Shown here: positions 34,965-48,694 of the stretch, in pieces
Layout: the number at the start of each line of letters is the position of its first letter
Position numbering within the stretch: the stretch's first letter is position 1
Source: Panagrolaimus kolymaensis
Taxonomy: Eukaryota > Nematoda > Chromadorea > Rhabditida > Panagrolaimidae
NCBI GenBank assembly: GCA_028622995.1
Contig: JAJQJQ010000055.1
Location: 930,001 to 994,000 of the forward strand
DNA: 64,000 bases
Direction: 5' to 3'
Made by a program: the position numbers and the translations under genes
Notes under the pieces: generated by a model
Databases searched by the model: none
Told to the model about the DNA's origin: nothing
The model's input: the letters and a program-made list of their open reading frames with translations, nothing else

Positions 34965-36157
34965 CAGCAAAAATAAATATGTGCAACAAAAATTTCAATT
35001 AAAAAAATGGCAGCTCCGAGTCATTTTGCCAAAACGCGTTACAACAACAAAATTAAAATGAAAAATCTTTATAAAAAAAGCTTTTTTAAAAATTAAAACA
35101 AATGAATGATCGTCATCAGCAATTGAATTTAATGCGATAAGCAAAAAAAAGTCCGTAATTTGACGTCAACATAAAATGACGCGTATTATTGTTAGAACTC
35201 TCCATTCTATAACTTTATTGTACGCTCTTTTGTTGTTGATCCCCAGGTTGCAACAATTATCACTTATTATTTAGTTTTATAAAAATAAAAGTACAAAAAT
35301 CATATTTGTGGAGAGTAGCAAAATTTTGTAAAGGCTCAAGTTGATCGTTAATTTTATAATTGTGTTTTTGTTATTTGTTTTAAAAATGACATATATGATG
35401 CCTAAAAAATTAAGAAAAGACATTTAAGTTTTATTTAAAAATTTAACAAGCTTTACCTATTAACAAATACAAAAAGCATTAGGTTTAAAGTTTTTTTAAA
35501 TTTCCATAGAATCTTTTAAAAACGTGTGATTCAAAAAAATAAAAAGCTTTTACGCAGCAAACATTTTTTTAAATAAACCAAAAATTTATTTATTCTTCTA
35601 ATCCAAATGTGAATGTAAACTAACAAGCATTTCAACAAGATTTTTTAAATCAGAATTGAAAGATTAATAAACGCTAAAAACTTTTATTTGTTGCAAGAAA
35701 TTTGTCATTCACAGAACTCTAATGAAAACTCAAATCGTTTGTTGCATACAAAAAAAAATATATTGCGTTCTAATGTATTGACGCTGACGACACCCGATGG
35801 ATGAATCACATGAAGCCCAAACCTTAAAAAATTGTCATGTTTACGCATTATCTTTGTTTTTATCTCTTTTTTATTGACTATGATCAACCAATGCAACCTA
35901 TTATTTAAGGAGTGGTCTTCAAAAAAGTTAAGCAACAAAACAATAAATGTACGTACAGCGATGGAAGAAAAGCAAAAAGATTGCGTTATCAATGAATTAA
36001 AAAACACTGAGGCGCCATAAATATATTATTGTTTTTGATACATTAGCTTCAAACATTTTTCTTTCTGTATTAAAGCTTTAGTGTTTTTTTTACTTTTTTT
36101 TACTACTAAAATTTTTTTAGGTGTATTCGTTGTTTCAACAAGCAGACGACGACTAGT
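34965..36157. other. Intergenic interval
   Basis: AT-rich; antiparallel frames at 35705-36262 overlap each other and the next gene and show no family resemblance. No gene called. Confidence 0.5.
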
Positions 36158-37038
36158 ATGGCTGCCGGAAGTCAATGTTGCTGTTTCCATGTTAAAGTCA
36201 GTGAATTTAGAAACGATATTTAAAATATTTTTTAAATAAAAATCATTTTTGTTTTCAGACATGCGCTACAATAGTATCAATTTTCGGTATTATTGGTTCA
36301 GTATTATCATTTCTTTGTGTGCTTTTATTGTGGTGGTATGTGCCCATGAGTATTATTCTCCTCATTACATACATATTTGTATTGGTTGGAGTAAGTAAAG
36401 AACGACCTGGATATTTATTTCCAGCTGAAATTATTTTGGTATGTTTTTTCTCCGCTTTGCATGTGCGCAGCTGGCTTCAACAAAAAAGAGTCTAAAACCT
36501 ACAATTTTTTAAGGGTATCAATGTTGCCATTAGTGCTATCATTATTCTGGCATTAATAATTATTGGAATTGCTTTACCTTCTGGCATTGTTGATGACTAT
36601 GTAGATGATGACAACACAGAGGAGGATGCCAAAAATAGTATGATACTTTATTCTGAATTAATAACATCTGACTAAATACATAAATATATTACAGTTGTAC
36701 GAGTAGCCTTTTTTGTTTTGGCTTTCATCGTTTTTCTTCTATCAAGTCAAACTATTTTTAATTTTATTGTTATTCATAGAGCTCGAAAATGGTTAACTGA
36801 AAATGCTTCAACAGCTCCATATCCAGCACCCACATATCCTCATGGATATGCTACTGGACCTCCTCCAGTTCATGTGGTTTATAATTCTGGACCACCACCA
36901 CCTCAACAAGGATATCCTCCTCAACAACAATATTCTCCTCAACCACAAGGTGGTTATCCACAACAATATAATCCTGGTCCACAAGGGCATGCCCCTCCAT
37001 CTCCCCAACCAGGAGGATATGATAATAAAGCTTATTAA
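36158..37038 (+). CDS. Four-transmembrane protein with Pro/Gln-rich tail (LAPTM-like)
   Basis: Four exons close in frame to 228 residues: 36158-36196, 36259-36438, 36514-36637 and 36695-37038. The start MAAGSQCCCFHVKT followed by a hydrophobic helix resembles the cysteine-rich N-terminus of LAPTM4-type proteins. Four helices are readable (two in exon 2, one in exon 3, one in exon 4), with an acidic loop (DDYVDDDNTEEDA). The tail of about 75 residues is Pro/Gln/Tyr/Gly-rich (GPPPPQQGYPPQQQY) and ends DNKAY. LAPTM-like proteins are endolysosomal membrane adaptors; assignment here is by topology and the N-terminal motif only. A MARVEL-like protein is an alternative. Confidence 0.75.
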
Positions 37039-38263
37039 ATTCAATAAAAAAAAATTATTATTGGAAATGTAAAATGTAATTTGAGTTTTTATAAAATTTA
37101 ATAAAGATCTTTTTAATTTAAGAATAGTGGAAAATGAATAAAAGACATATAAGTCAACGACAGTCAAATTTTTTTCGCATAATTCTGAAGTAATTTTTTT
37201 TGTATAGAAAACTAAAATAAAAGCATTCAAAAATCCAAACACAAAGACAATCTTTTTTCTTTTTTTTTAATCCGTGCAATGTGTTTCCGTTTCTCACACC
37301 CATCAAATTTTTGTTTCATTAATTAAACTTTATAAATTTAAAGAATTCCCTTAAACTTTCATTCCAAACTTTCTTTTCATTTCAACCGGCCAAAAAAAAA
37401 TGCTTCTTTGTTTGTCGGATTACTTATTTTGAGCAGCATTTTTCTTTAGATAAAATAAAATTGCTGTAACAAAATTTTTTTATTCTTTATTTAAACTTTT
37501 TTACTTGATCTTGATGCCAGCCATTTTTTGTTTTAATGATTGCCTCACTGCGTGTGGTGATGATTAAGGCGCGAACATTAAAAGAAAAAAGTGTGAAAAA
37601 GGTAAGGCAATCCATCACCTGCTGCGCTTCATCGCCTCCTTTTTCGGTTGTCATGTACATTCAAAAAAGTCTTCAAGTGAAGTGGAACCATAATGATTTT
37701 CCCAAGAAATTGATATATTGTGTCAAATTTAAAAAATAAAAATGGCAGCAGCAGGTGTTTTTTTTAACATTAACAAAAAATAGAAAATAACAAATTATTT
37801 TTTCTTGAATAATTAGCTGTCATTAAATTAATTTATTTCAATATATAAAAAATAAAAAAGTTTATTTTATTTTAATATTTATTGTTTACAGAAAAAAGAA
37901 AGATAATTTTTGTTGCAAGAAACGAGAACAAAAAAAAAGTAGAAATAAAATGAGAACATTGGAGATAGTATAAATTTTATACATTAAAAAAAATCAAGAA
38001 CAAATAAAGCTAATTTTTCATTTTGAGACATCGGCATTCAAAAAAACATGGAACATGGAATAATAAAATACAATAAAACTTTTAAAACTAAAGAAAAAAA
38101 ATGGAAGTAAAAAAAAAGAGAGAGATTATTTATTTTTTATTTTCACTTTTTGAGAACATTGACGACATTGACAATTTCAGAATTTCTGGCTAATTTGGAC
38201 CCTTGGAATGCATTTATTTTGTAAAAATTTGTAAAAGTTTTAAAGCATTTTTTAAAACTAAAT
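37039..38263. other. Convergent interval between four-TM gene and netrin
   Basis: AT-rich 3' regions; a plus-strand frame at 37536-37739 has no support. Confidence 0.5.
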
Positions 38264-41200
38264 TTAAATACTGGTGCCAAGTTTTCGTCGATTTGGACAT
38301 TGTCCCTTCAATTCTCGACGAGAAAATCTCTCCAATTTATCCAATAAATTTTCATCCCATTCTGTCATAATTGTGTATCGATTATTTACAATTCCCGGAT
38401 GTTCTCGATCATTCGTATCATCTCGGCCCATAAGTAAATATCTTTTACCAATTTTTAATTTAGGACATTTACAGTAAAATTCTTCTTGAGTCATCCAAAA
38501 ATTAAGTTGTTGACCTCGACGAATTATACGTATTCCATTTTCACGCTTGAAAACACTTTCAATTTCAATGCTATATCGAACATGAGAATTTCCAATCATG
38601 TCTTTGTTGGTTACCAAAACTTCGATAGCTAAAAAATAAAAAAAATAATAATTAAAAGTTTTTAGGATTCATTTTTTTGCATAGAAAATAAAATTACCGT
38701 ATTCTCGTTTGCAATATTTTCTTTGATTTAGCCTTGCTGGCTGGGCTCGACATTTTTCGCATTGGGCTGTAAAAAAAAGAATAAATGTAAAAGTGGCAGG
38801 TGTGATTAGTGCTTCATTTTATTAATATCAGATAAGTGGCACAAAAAGGCCAATAAAAAGTAGCAAATAACAAATAATAAAAATAAAAAATTTACAAACC
38901 TGGAGTTCTTGTTGTTGATGGAATGGAAAATGCAGTAGTTGTTGTCATGGGCTCAGTTGGAATGCCTGTAAAAAAATCAAATAAATTATCCCTCTTTTTT
39001 TCTATTTTTTTTAAACTCTTTTCGCTTTTGTCGTTGATGACTGTAATGAATGTTTATGTGACAAAAGAAAAAAAAAGATGCGAACGGATGTGTTAAGCCT
39101 CGGATTAAAACAAAGCGTGGAATTCTTTGATTTGTCGTCGTCAAAAAAAAATGTCCCGCTTTTGTTCTTCTCCATTTTTTTTATAAGTCACCAAACTAAA
39201 TCCATCCAATCATAAACAATGAAAAAAAGCCGGCAAACATTGGCATTAGAATTTCTGAGCAAAAATTTGTTTTTAAAAAAAACTTACGAAGGCATGGAGT
39301 TTGTGGAGATCGAGATTGTTGATATCCTTTAGCGCATCGATTACATGTAAGCCCTGTAACACCGGGTTTGCAAACACATTGACCACTGGTTTGATTGCAG
39401 CTTTTTGCGAGGGAACCAATTGGATGGCAATTGCAATCTAAAGAATAAAAAAATAATAACAATATTGAAATTGTAAAATTTGCATATTTTTTTGTGCATG
39501 TGTTTTTTGATGGGTGATTTGAATAATCTTAAGTGAAAGTGAATTTATAGTTTTACATTGACAAGGCAGCTATTTTATTTGTTTCTTGCGTCTTACAATT
39601 TTCTTTTTTTATGGCATATTTCAAGTAATTTAAAGAAAGTAATTTACAACCGACTCTAAAAAGATATTCATTTTTGCGGATTTTTTGACTCCTTTTTGCT
39701 TTCTAAAAATTTATTTATAAAATTCATAAAAATTTGTTCCTAAATGTTCTGGCATTTGTTTCATTAATTAAATTTATTATTTAAAGTAATTTTCCCTCAT
39801 TTTTCATTCAATGTGTTTTAATTTTATTTTTCTTTTGCTGCTGATTTTTTTTTCATCTTAAAAACGAACACCATCGAAGAACAACAACAAAATCACACAT
39901 CAAAAATGAATGCTGCGAGAAAATGGAACTCCTGCTGTGAATAAATTTCTTTGAGTTGTCAAGAAAGAATCTAAAATAAGGAGCAACTAAAAAGCAGACG
40001 ATGATAGTTTATTCATTTTTTTTTACAGTGACCCCAAAGAAATCTTCCTCCAATTTTTTAGAAGAAAAAAAAATGCAAAAAAGTGATAGAGTTTTGTTGT
40101 TTTGTTTGTGCACAGGAGTGGCGGCTGGTCGCTGGCTGGATCGTATATTAAAAAACTGTCTTTGTCGTCAAGAATGGCAAAAAGTGAAAGTTATTGTCAT
40201 CCATCCATTTTCTCTTTCCCTTTTTTCCCGAATCACGGCTGCCTATTATTTTTCTTAGACAAACGAAAAAGGAAAAATGGTGGGAAAGAGAGATTTATTT
40301 CGAATGCAAATAATAATAATGTGTTCACACATTTAAGATGCCCAAATAAAGAAAAAAAGAAAGAACGGAAGCCCCACTATTTTTTAAAACAAATAATTTT
40401 GCATTTTGTTTGATCAACAAACCAGCTGCCTCTTGTTGCCTATATAGTTTACAAAAACCAATATGTGTTTTTGGGTTTTAAAGAGGGTGTAAATGACTAA
40501 ATAATTTTGACCGCTGTTCTTTTACACTTAAGAAAAATGAAAAAAAAAGTCAATCATATTTCCTTTTTTAGATATAAAAAAACTGTTTAAGTTTGAGTGA
40601 GTTTGAGTGAGTTAAGTATATTTACAAATTGTTTTTTTAAGTCTATAGTTGGCAGTGCCATTGTCACAAGAATATATGTACATACATGTTCATGAGTACC
40701 AAAAAACTACTTTTTTTTTGTCCCTAGTGGTAATAAATATCAATATTGGTCTACTACTTTTTAGGTTTCAAAACAAGGGTATTTTTTTTTACATCGGCCA
40801 CTTATAACCCAAAAAGTAAAAAAAACTCATTTTCAAAAAATAGGAAATAGTATCTAAAAAGGTAATTCCAATCTCATCATACTTTTTTTTCTTTGTCCCC
40901 TCAAAAAAAAAGTTTGCCTTATTTTATTTTCATTCGTTCGTTGTTCCTTTAACTAAAAAAATAATGCAAAAACCTTTCTTCATTTTTATTTTCTTTCCAA
41001 ATAAATAAATAGAATGGAGTAACTATTTAATTTAATTTTTGGAACAATAAAATAGAAAACTAACGGAACGAAAATAAAAATAAATTTAAAAAAATAAAAT
41101 GATAGATAGATTTCGATAGAGATGAAAGAGAAAATGAGAATCTATCTTTCTTCATTTCCGTTTTTTTATTATTATTGACCCTCTCTTTTTTGGTAGAAGT

Positions 41201-44200
41201 TGTGGTCAGCAATTTTGTAGCTTTTTTCCCCTAAGAACCTAGTTTAGGATATTAAAAATTTTTTTTAGAGTCCAGCAGTCGCTGGTGGTGAGTTAAATAA
41301 TAAAAAAAAGCAAATAGAAAATTAAAACATTTTTCCAAAACAAAAGCATTAATTTTAAAAAAAAGTAAAGTAAAAAACGTACGTTTGCATGCTTTTCGAT
41401 GAGTAATGGGTTTATCCATATCTCGATAATATCCAAGTTTGCAATAATGACAATTTCGTCCAGCTGTATTATGTCGGCAATTAATACATATTCCACCCGA
41501 TTTACTTCCAGACATTTTATATAATTCCATATTGAAACGACATTTTCTTGCATGCAAATTGCAATTACACGCTGGAATTTAAAAAAAACATTAGTTTTTT
41601 ACGGTAATAAAAATTGTTTTTCCTTTTTGCTCGATAAAAATAAACTTTTTCCTTTCCCTTTTTTTGTGAATAAAGAAAAAAAGTTGTTACGCAAAAAATT
41701 CATTCATTTTCCTTCCAAATTTTTTTCTCTCTACAAACGAAAGTTATACAATCTCATAAAAAAATAAAAATAAAATTGGTTATTCGAACATCGAACAAGA
41801 CAAGACAAGATTACGCAAATCTCCATCACACCTTTATCCATCCATCCATATTTGGATGGGATATAAATTGCATATCGAAGATCAAAGAAAAAAGAAAGCG
41901 AAAAACCTTTTTCTTTTATGCAAAAATGCAAAATGAACGGATAAATTTCTATTTTATTGATGCACTTTAGAAAACTCTCAATTTTTAAGTGATTTTTTGG
42001 AAGAAAATCGTTCTTGAGTTTAATCTGACAAATAACTAGTGACAAGATATTTTGCACATTTTTTATTTTCTATTGTGTACCGTATTTTTTTTTTTGTTGC
42101 TCTTTCTTTTTTATTCTCTCATTTTCATCAAATATTCATTCAACAGGTGGTTTCCCTTATTATTTTTTTGGTGCACATGGTACAAAAAAGCAAGCAAGCG
42201 AGATAGGAAATGAAAAGAAAGAGAGACGGCTCCTATAAGTTAATGACAGAGTGTATGGTAGCTTTGTGCTACAATGACGACGGCGACGATGATTTGCTTC
42301 GTTAAGCTTCCGCTCTTTTTATTGCTTGCTTCCTTCTTCCTCGCTTGAACAACAATTGGCTTTTAAAAAATAGAAAAGAAAAAAATGATGAGGTGTGAAT
42401 TTTTCGCACCTTTTTTTCCTTTTATGATTGTTCGGAAATCCAAAAAAAGGTTATTCGTTAAAAAAATAATAAAAATAAATGTTTAATTGGATTTTTTTTT
42501 GTTTGAATTCAAAGAAAAAATGGTGGAAGCCACAAAAGCGTGTTCAATATGTTTTTTTTTCGGTGAATGCTTTTCTCGCATTTTTTTTTTTTTGAAATGG
42601 GAATGAGATGTTTTCCCTTCGATTCGATTAGCAGCAGTAACCATGAAATGACCATCATCCATCCCTCTCAAGAAAGAATGAAAAAAACAATCAACATCCA
42701 TGCGCGGAAAATGAAAAAAAAAACATACAATGAAGCGAGAAAGAAGAAGAAAAAAAGTTTTACAACCATCCCTCTTTTTTTTTGAAGAGCCCAGAAAACG
42801 AAAGGGAAAAAAATGAAAATCTTATTAGATTGTTGCTCATCTTCCAATTTTCTATTTTTTGAAGGCTGCTGATGCGTTTCTTTCGAGACTTGAGATGTTT
42901 CTTCTCAAAAAAAAGTAATCTTCAAAAAATGCAAATTTCTCAATCTATTTTTTTTCTTCTTCCAAGGCTGCGCTGCTTCGTTGCTGAAGTTTCCGGCAGC
43001 GTTCAAACAAAAAGTCTCTGTGATGAGAGTCTGTCTGCCTTCACACCATCGCTCACACTCTCGGAATTGCCTTTTGTTCTTTTCAAAAAATAAATTATAA
43101 ATTATCCCTCGGGCTTTTATTTTTTTTTATGTTTGAGCGGGTATCATCTATCTGTCAGCAAAAAGCTCAAAAAATCGAAAATTTGTTTTTATACATTTTT
43201 ATGAAAACGCAAAAAATAGGAAAAGCAAAAAACAATTTTGTAAAACAAATTTGAAGATAGCTTTCATAAAAAGTAACTCATCCATTTTTGCTTTTTTTAC
43301 TCAAAAAATAAAGCTAAAAACATGAAACGGAAAAAAATTGTAAAGTGCAACACTTAAAGCTAAATCATACTACAAAAGAAAATGCCGATAAAAATTTGAT
43401 TTATAAAAAAACACCCAAAATCAAAAGAAAAAAATAACGGTAACATAAAAAATGGATAAGCGTTTTATTGAAAGAAAAACAATAGAAAATGAATCGAATT
43501 TAGGAGATTAATAAAAATATCCGATTCATTCGATATTAATGCTTTTCTTGGTTGACAAACCTCTCACTTTTTGAATTGTATCTATCTATCGTAAAATGGA
43601 TTAGCAAGAAGACAAAAAGACATGAAAGTAGACAGGCTTGCAGGGGCAATGAAAGAGGATTACTTCCAGGGTTTGGCGGAATTCCGCTTCCGCATTCCGC
43701 TTTTGCGGAATTCCGCATGTTTTTGGACTTCCGCAAATTCCGCGGAATTCCGCAAAATTTGGCGGAATTCGAAAGCGGAATTAAACAAATTTTAAAAAAT
43801 ATTTAACAAAAGCTTTTACATTTATTTGCGGGAGTTTGATAATAAAAAACGCTGCGATCAAATTCCCAAAGAAGGTTTTAAAAACAATAAAAGTATAAAA
43901 CCCTCTGTCAAATCAAATTTTATTTTATTACATTGTAACGGATGAATTCAGTAGGGTAAGACAAACTTAAATTTAAAATCGGGTCTTCTTTATTTTAGCG
44001 TACCTGGAGAATATTTTACTTTTCTTTCATTTTTGATTTTTTTTTATTGCGCATTAGAAATCAATTAGTTTCTTATGTCACCGTGGCATTAGGCTGTTAT
44101 TTAATCTTTATTTAGTGACTTTATTCAAACACAACATATCTCGAGATTGTTAAATCCTCTCCTCTGAGGAAAAGAGAAGAAAAGAGACATTATTTAAAGA

Positions 44201-47200
44201 CAATGAGACAAGAGAAAAGAGGCGGCGCTTGCAAGGGTATCATGGGCGTTACACTTATAAAATCTTTTTTTCCCTTTTTGAAACCAATTTTGCAATCAAA
44301 AATAGCTGAAATAAATCGTTGGGCATTCTTGAAAATTTCAAAATTGGGATATTGATGTTAAAATTGGTTTAAATAATGATGATATCTATAGGTGGTTAAA
44401 AGATTTAGGAATTCTTAATATTGTAAAAATAGAAATTGTTTTGATTGTGAAAGCGCGACATGCTTTTGGATGTAAAAAATAAACATTTATTGTGCTATTA
44501 GAAAATGTGGCTAAGCTTATGCTCAGTTTAATAATACATTATCTTTGCATGTTACGCATATTAAAGAAACTCTTTAATCAAAATTGATCTTTTTCCCGGC
44601 AACATTAAAGTAAAGAAGCTCTTTATCGCACCGCACTTGTTTACTCTAAAGTCCCCATTTTTCAAGGTCAAAATTTGCATTAATAATACATGCAACAGAC
44701 TCAAAGAATCTTTTAGCTTATGATTATCTTCATATAGAAAAAATAAAATTTATCCACTTTGGATACAAAGGCTTTGATTCAGACACATGCAAGATTAAAA
44801 TCGTTACCGTATACTATAATGGAAAAAAATGTATGTATAATAACAATAAAAATTTTTTTTGGTAATTCCGCTTCCGCATTCCGCTTTTGCGGAATTCCGC
44901 CTTTTTTTTACTTCCGCTTCCGCTTCCGCTTTTGCGGAAGTGAATTTAGGAATTCCGCCTTCCGCGGAAGCGGAATTTTTTGCAATTCCGCCAAACCCTG
45001 ATTACTTCCTGCTGTGTCACTTTGTTGCCGCCGTTATTTTATTTTCCAAGAGATCGGTTTCAATTGAATTAATTGTTATTCATTTCATTGATCCTAATTT
45101 TTTTCTTCTTTTCTTCATTGTTGTTGGTCAAATTCAAAAATAACCATACATAAAAGGAATTTAAAAAGAAAAAAATTTTGCGTTCGTTCCCCAAACTTTT
45201 TTTTGATTGTTGTTCTCGAAACAAATTTGGGGTGTTGATTGCCTTCAAATTTTCTGTTTGGAAACTAAAGAAATTTGATATCCTTTTTTTTCCAAATTTT
45301 CTAAATCAAAAATAAAAAAATGACAAAAGATTGAACTTTTTGAATCAAAAAAAAGTGAAAAGAAATTATTGCCTGCTTCTTCCAAACACAAAAGCAATAA
45401 AAAAAACCCCAAAGAAAAAAGTTTTTGAAAGGTCACTTACCAACGCAAGCATTAGCGCTTTCAGAAGTTGCACGTGACCATGGTCGATCATAATGAAAAG
45501 GTTTACATGTTTCACAATCGGCTCCAGCAGTATTATGTTTGCAATCACAAGTGTATTTTCCCATTTTATCGATTATGCATCTTGCTGCATGCCCATTGCA
45601 TTTACACCTGCCACCTACAGCCATTTCAGATAAAGCATAAAAATATCTTTGTTTAATTGTATCCAAATCGGTAAAATTTGCATCCAAAGAATTTGATGAA
45701 ATACCGTACATTTCTGCCTACAAAAAACTTATTTATTTGTATCGTGTGCTTTTTTTAGAATATAAATTTTTTTAGTTCCTTCCTAATTTAATTCTTTATT
45801 TATTTTATTATTTATGCCTTACTTGTTCTGGACTTAATCGGTTAAAAACAACTCGAATATCCGTGGCTGTTACCCAATCTTGTAATACTGGAGATTGTTC
45901 AAAAGAAATAGCTGATGGGCGTCCTTCAAGCGTGGCAAAAGCCACTCGATTTCCTGATGGTGCAACTGCGTGAGAATCAGTACACCGAGCTTCCTAAAAA
46001 AATTCTTGGTAAAAAAAAGTATAGCTGCGGCATGCAAATAATAATTTGTTTATTCCACTTTTTTTGTTTTGGTTTTTTTTTTGATAAAAAAAAGTCGGAA
46101 ATTAAAAAAGGAAAAATCAAATCAAAGAAAAAGTCTGTGAATTTTTTTTCTGGCCGCAAATATAAAAAAAAAACAGCAAAAAAATAATGTTCTTTCAAGC
46201 AAAACAGCCAAAATCCAATTAGCAAAAAACCAAAAACAAAAAAATTTACTGACTAAAATTTTTTTTTTGACTATAGTAGCAAGCGATGAAAATAATCAAC
46301 TAACGAAAGTTGGAAAAAAATTAATAATAATAAACTAGGAAGACGAACCTGTTCATTGTGTCTACCAATTTGGGAATTGGGATCTCTGCCATACATAGTT
46401 TTACATTGGGTTGAATAAAATTGAAACGGAATCCAAGTTTTTCCACGATTAACCGATTTATAAATGGCCATAGAATCCGCAAATCGATTACAAAATTGTA
46501 AACTAACATATGTGAGCTCAAATTTTTTTCCAAGAGACAAAGTTAAAGTTATGTTATGTGGATATTCCGTGGAAGGTTCAGAAACCCAACAGGTCATATT
46601 TTGAGAATTATTTAAATCTGTTAATAATGAAGCTGGATGAGATTGAGACCATTCCCTTGCATCACATGTATCACAATTTTCACGCATAACACCGTGAGAA
46701 TCTTCAGTCATCATGCAAAATCTAAAACAATGGACTTTGTTTAAATAAAAAAGTTTTTTTAAACAAAAATGTGAAAAATAAAAGCAAAAACTTTTTTTCC
46801 CTCTCTTTTTTTTTGTTTTAATTTCTGTTGTATTTTTTTTTTTTGGTGGATGCTTTCCAATTTTTGTTTCGGTCATTTTTCCCAATTATAATTTTCGCCA
46901 AATTAATCCTCATCTCATCCTCCATCCATTTTTCTTGAGGGGATGATGCGCGCCTTTAAAAAAATTTTGGAACATCTTTTTTTCTTTCTTTTTCATCTCT
47001 TTTTTTTTCTTCTGATGCGCATATTTATAAATATAAATAAAAGAATAAGAAATTTATGGTGTTAGGGATTAACAACAAATACGGATCGACGACGGCCACG
47101 CGACCCATTTTAATTTTAAGTAAAAAATTTAAAAAAAAGAAAGAAGGATCAAATTTTCGGCACTATCCTTTTTAACCCTCATTTTGCTCTCATTAATTAA

Positions 47201-48694
47201 TAAAAAAATATTGTATTTTGAGTTATAATATGGCGCAAAAAAATATGCATAAATTACAAAATTTTAGATAGTAATTTTTAACAAAGCAAAAAAGGTGTAA
47301 TAATTTTTTTTCAAAAGCTAATGTTCCGTTATTTCTTAAAAAAGTAATATATCCCATAAACTCATAAACTCATAAACTGACAATATAAGTATGCACTTAT
47401 TTTTTTCATTTTAGAACCCAAAAAATTACTTTTATAATTATACAACTACTACGATGTTCTTTTTGCTGGCGTGCAGCTAATTTTAGACCATAAAAATATT
47501 TTTTACCAAAAAAAATGAAATTGCTCAAAAAAGAAAATTTTTCTCTTGCAAAACCTTAGAATTAAGAAATTTTTCTTCGTTACCTTTTTTTGAAAAAAAA
47601 TATAAAAATTGCTTGTGTTTTTCCTTATTTTTTTTTTTTGCTATCATTGTTTTTATTTTTTCTTGGTTAATAAAAAAATAAAAAATAAAGATTGCTTGCA
47701 GCTGATTATTATTTTCTTGCTTGATGCTAATCCCTCAACAAACAAAAAAAACCAAACAAAAGGAGCAAAGAAAAAAAAGAGAAATGAAACAATTTCCGTT
47801 CAGTTTTGCGAATGCCAATATTAAAACCTATCCCATCCGCCGACGATAAGTTGTTGCCGATAAACTTCTGTCACTTAATAAAGTTGCCAATAAAATGTTT
47901 TAGCAACAACAAACACAGGGTTTTTGCTTTTTCGCGATTTTTATATTATTGTTTGACAAATTTTGATGAAATGTTTTTGGGGTTGGGTGGTGGTTGTTAA
48001 TTAATGAATTGCTTCTTCGCTGATTTCTTCGCTTTGCCAACAACAGTCGTTAAATGAAAGGAAAAAGAAAAAAAGGTATAATGCGATTTATTAATTGGCG
48101 TTATTTGGCTGGCTTACTTGATTGCAAATAAACCTCTTCCATCCCTGATGACTGACAAATAACTAACTAACAACTACCTAACAATTTTATTTGATTGTTG
48201 CCTCAAAATTGCTATGGAAAAAGTGATTGATTTAAATGAATGCGGTAAAAATAAAATAAAAACAAGTGTCGTTTCAACAAATTAACAAGAAAGCGTTAAA
48301 AAAGAAAAGAAAGAAAAAAAGCTAGCGAGTGAAAAGTTGCGGCAAAGTTCAAAAAGTTTGAAAAACGAATAGAAACAGCCTAATTTTTTTGATTGATAAA
48401 TTTTTTGACAACATAAAATTTAAAAGTCGTAAGGGGTTTAAAAAATTTTCGATTCAAAAATCGTATATAAAAAACTTACTTAGATGGACCATACATGCCA
48501 CAAGTGCTTGAAGCAATTACGGGTTTTCCAAATGCCGCATTAATAAAATCTGGCACGCATCGAATTGGCCGCCCCGAAGAATCATAACATGGATCTCGAT
48601 CGGGCTCTCTCATGGAAAATTGAGAAAAATACGCTCCATTCGAGAATAAAATAAAGAAGGAAGAAAATAAAGAAAATATTAATATTAAAAACAT
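38264..48694 (-). CDS. unc-6: Netrin (UNC-6-type axon guidance ligand)
   Basis: Nine exons close in frame to 624 residues: 48694-48480, 46721-46349, 45993-45823, 45717-45441, 41571-41383, 39437-39288, 38965-38900, 38766-38698 and 38628-38264. Order: signal peptide; laminin N-terminal domain (about 24-275, with [19 protein letters not shown] and [20 protein letters not shown]); three laminin-type EGF repeats ([43 protein letters not shown], with [11 protein letters not shown]); a Thr-rich linker; a C-terminal netrin (NTR) domain ending in a basic stretch ([14 protein letters not shown]). Secreted guidance cue for UNC-40/DCC and UNC-5 receptors. Introns 1, 4 and 5 are long (1.8, 3.9 and 1.9 kb), unlike the short introns elsewhere, and may hold regulatory DNA. 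Confidence 0.96.
43667..45000. mobile_element. hAT-type element, 1334 bp, in netrin intron 4
   Basis: Ends CAGGGTTTGGCGGAATTCCGC-like and the inverted AATTCCGCCAAACCCTG are flanked by a perfect 8-bp duplication ATTACTTC (43659-43666 and 45001-45008). Terminal ~130 bp on each side are packed with ttccgc/gcggaa motifs, which create Pro/Ala/Arg-rich spurious frames on either strand. The ~1 kb interior has no transposase frame, so it is non-autonomous or badly decayed. Its ends differ in sequence from the 331-bp hAT MITE at 6235, so it is a different family within hAT. It does not touch netrin exons. Confidence 0.9.

Noticed and set aside
35705..36262. Frames on both strands around 35.7-36.2 kb
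   Set aside because: Mutually overlapping and overlapping exon 1-2 of the four-TM gene; no recognisable domain.
43552..45001. Pro/Ala/Phe-rich frames at 43552-43806, 44759-45001 and 44859-45143
   Set aside because: They are translations of the hAT element's ttccgc subterminal repeats.
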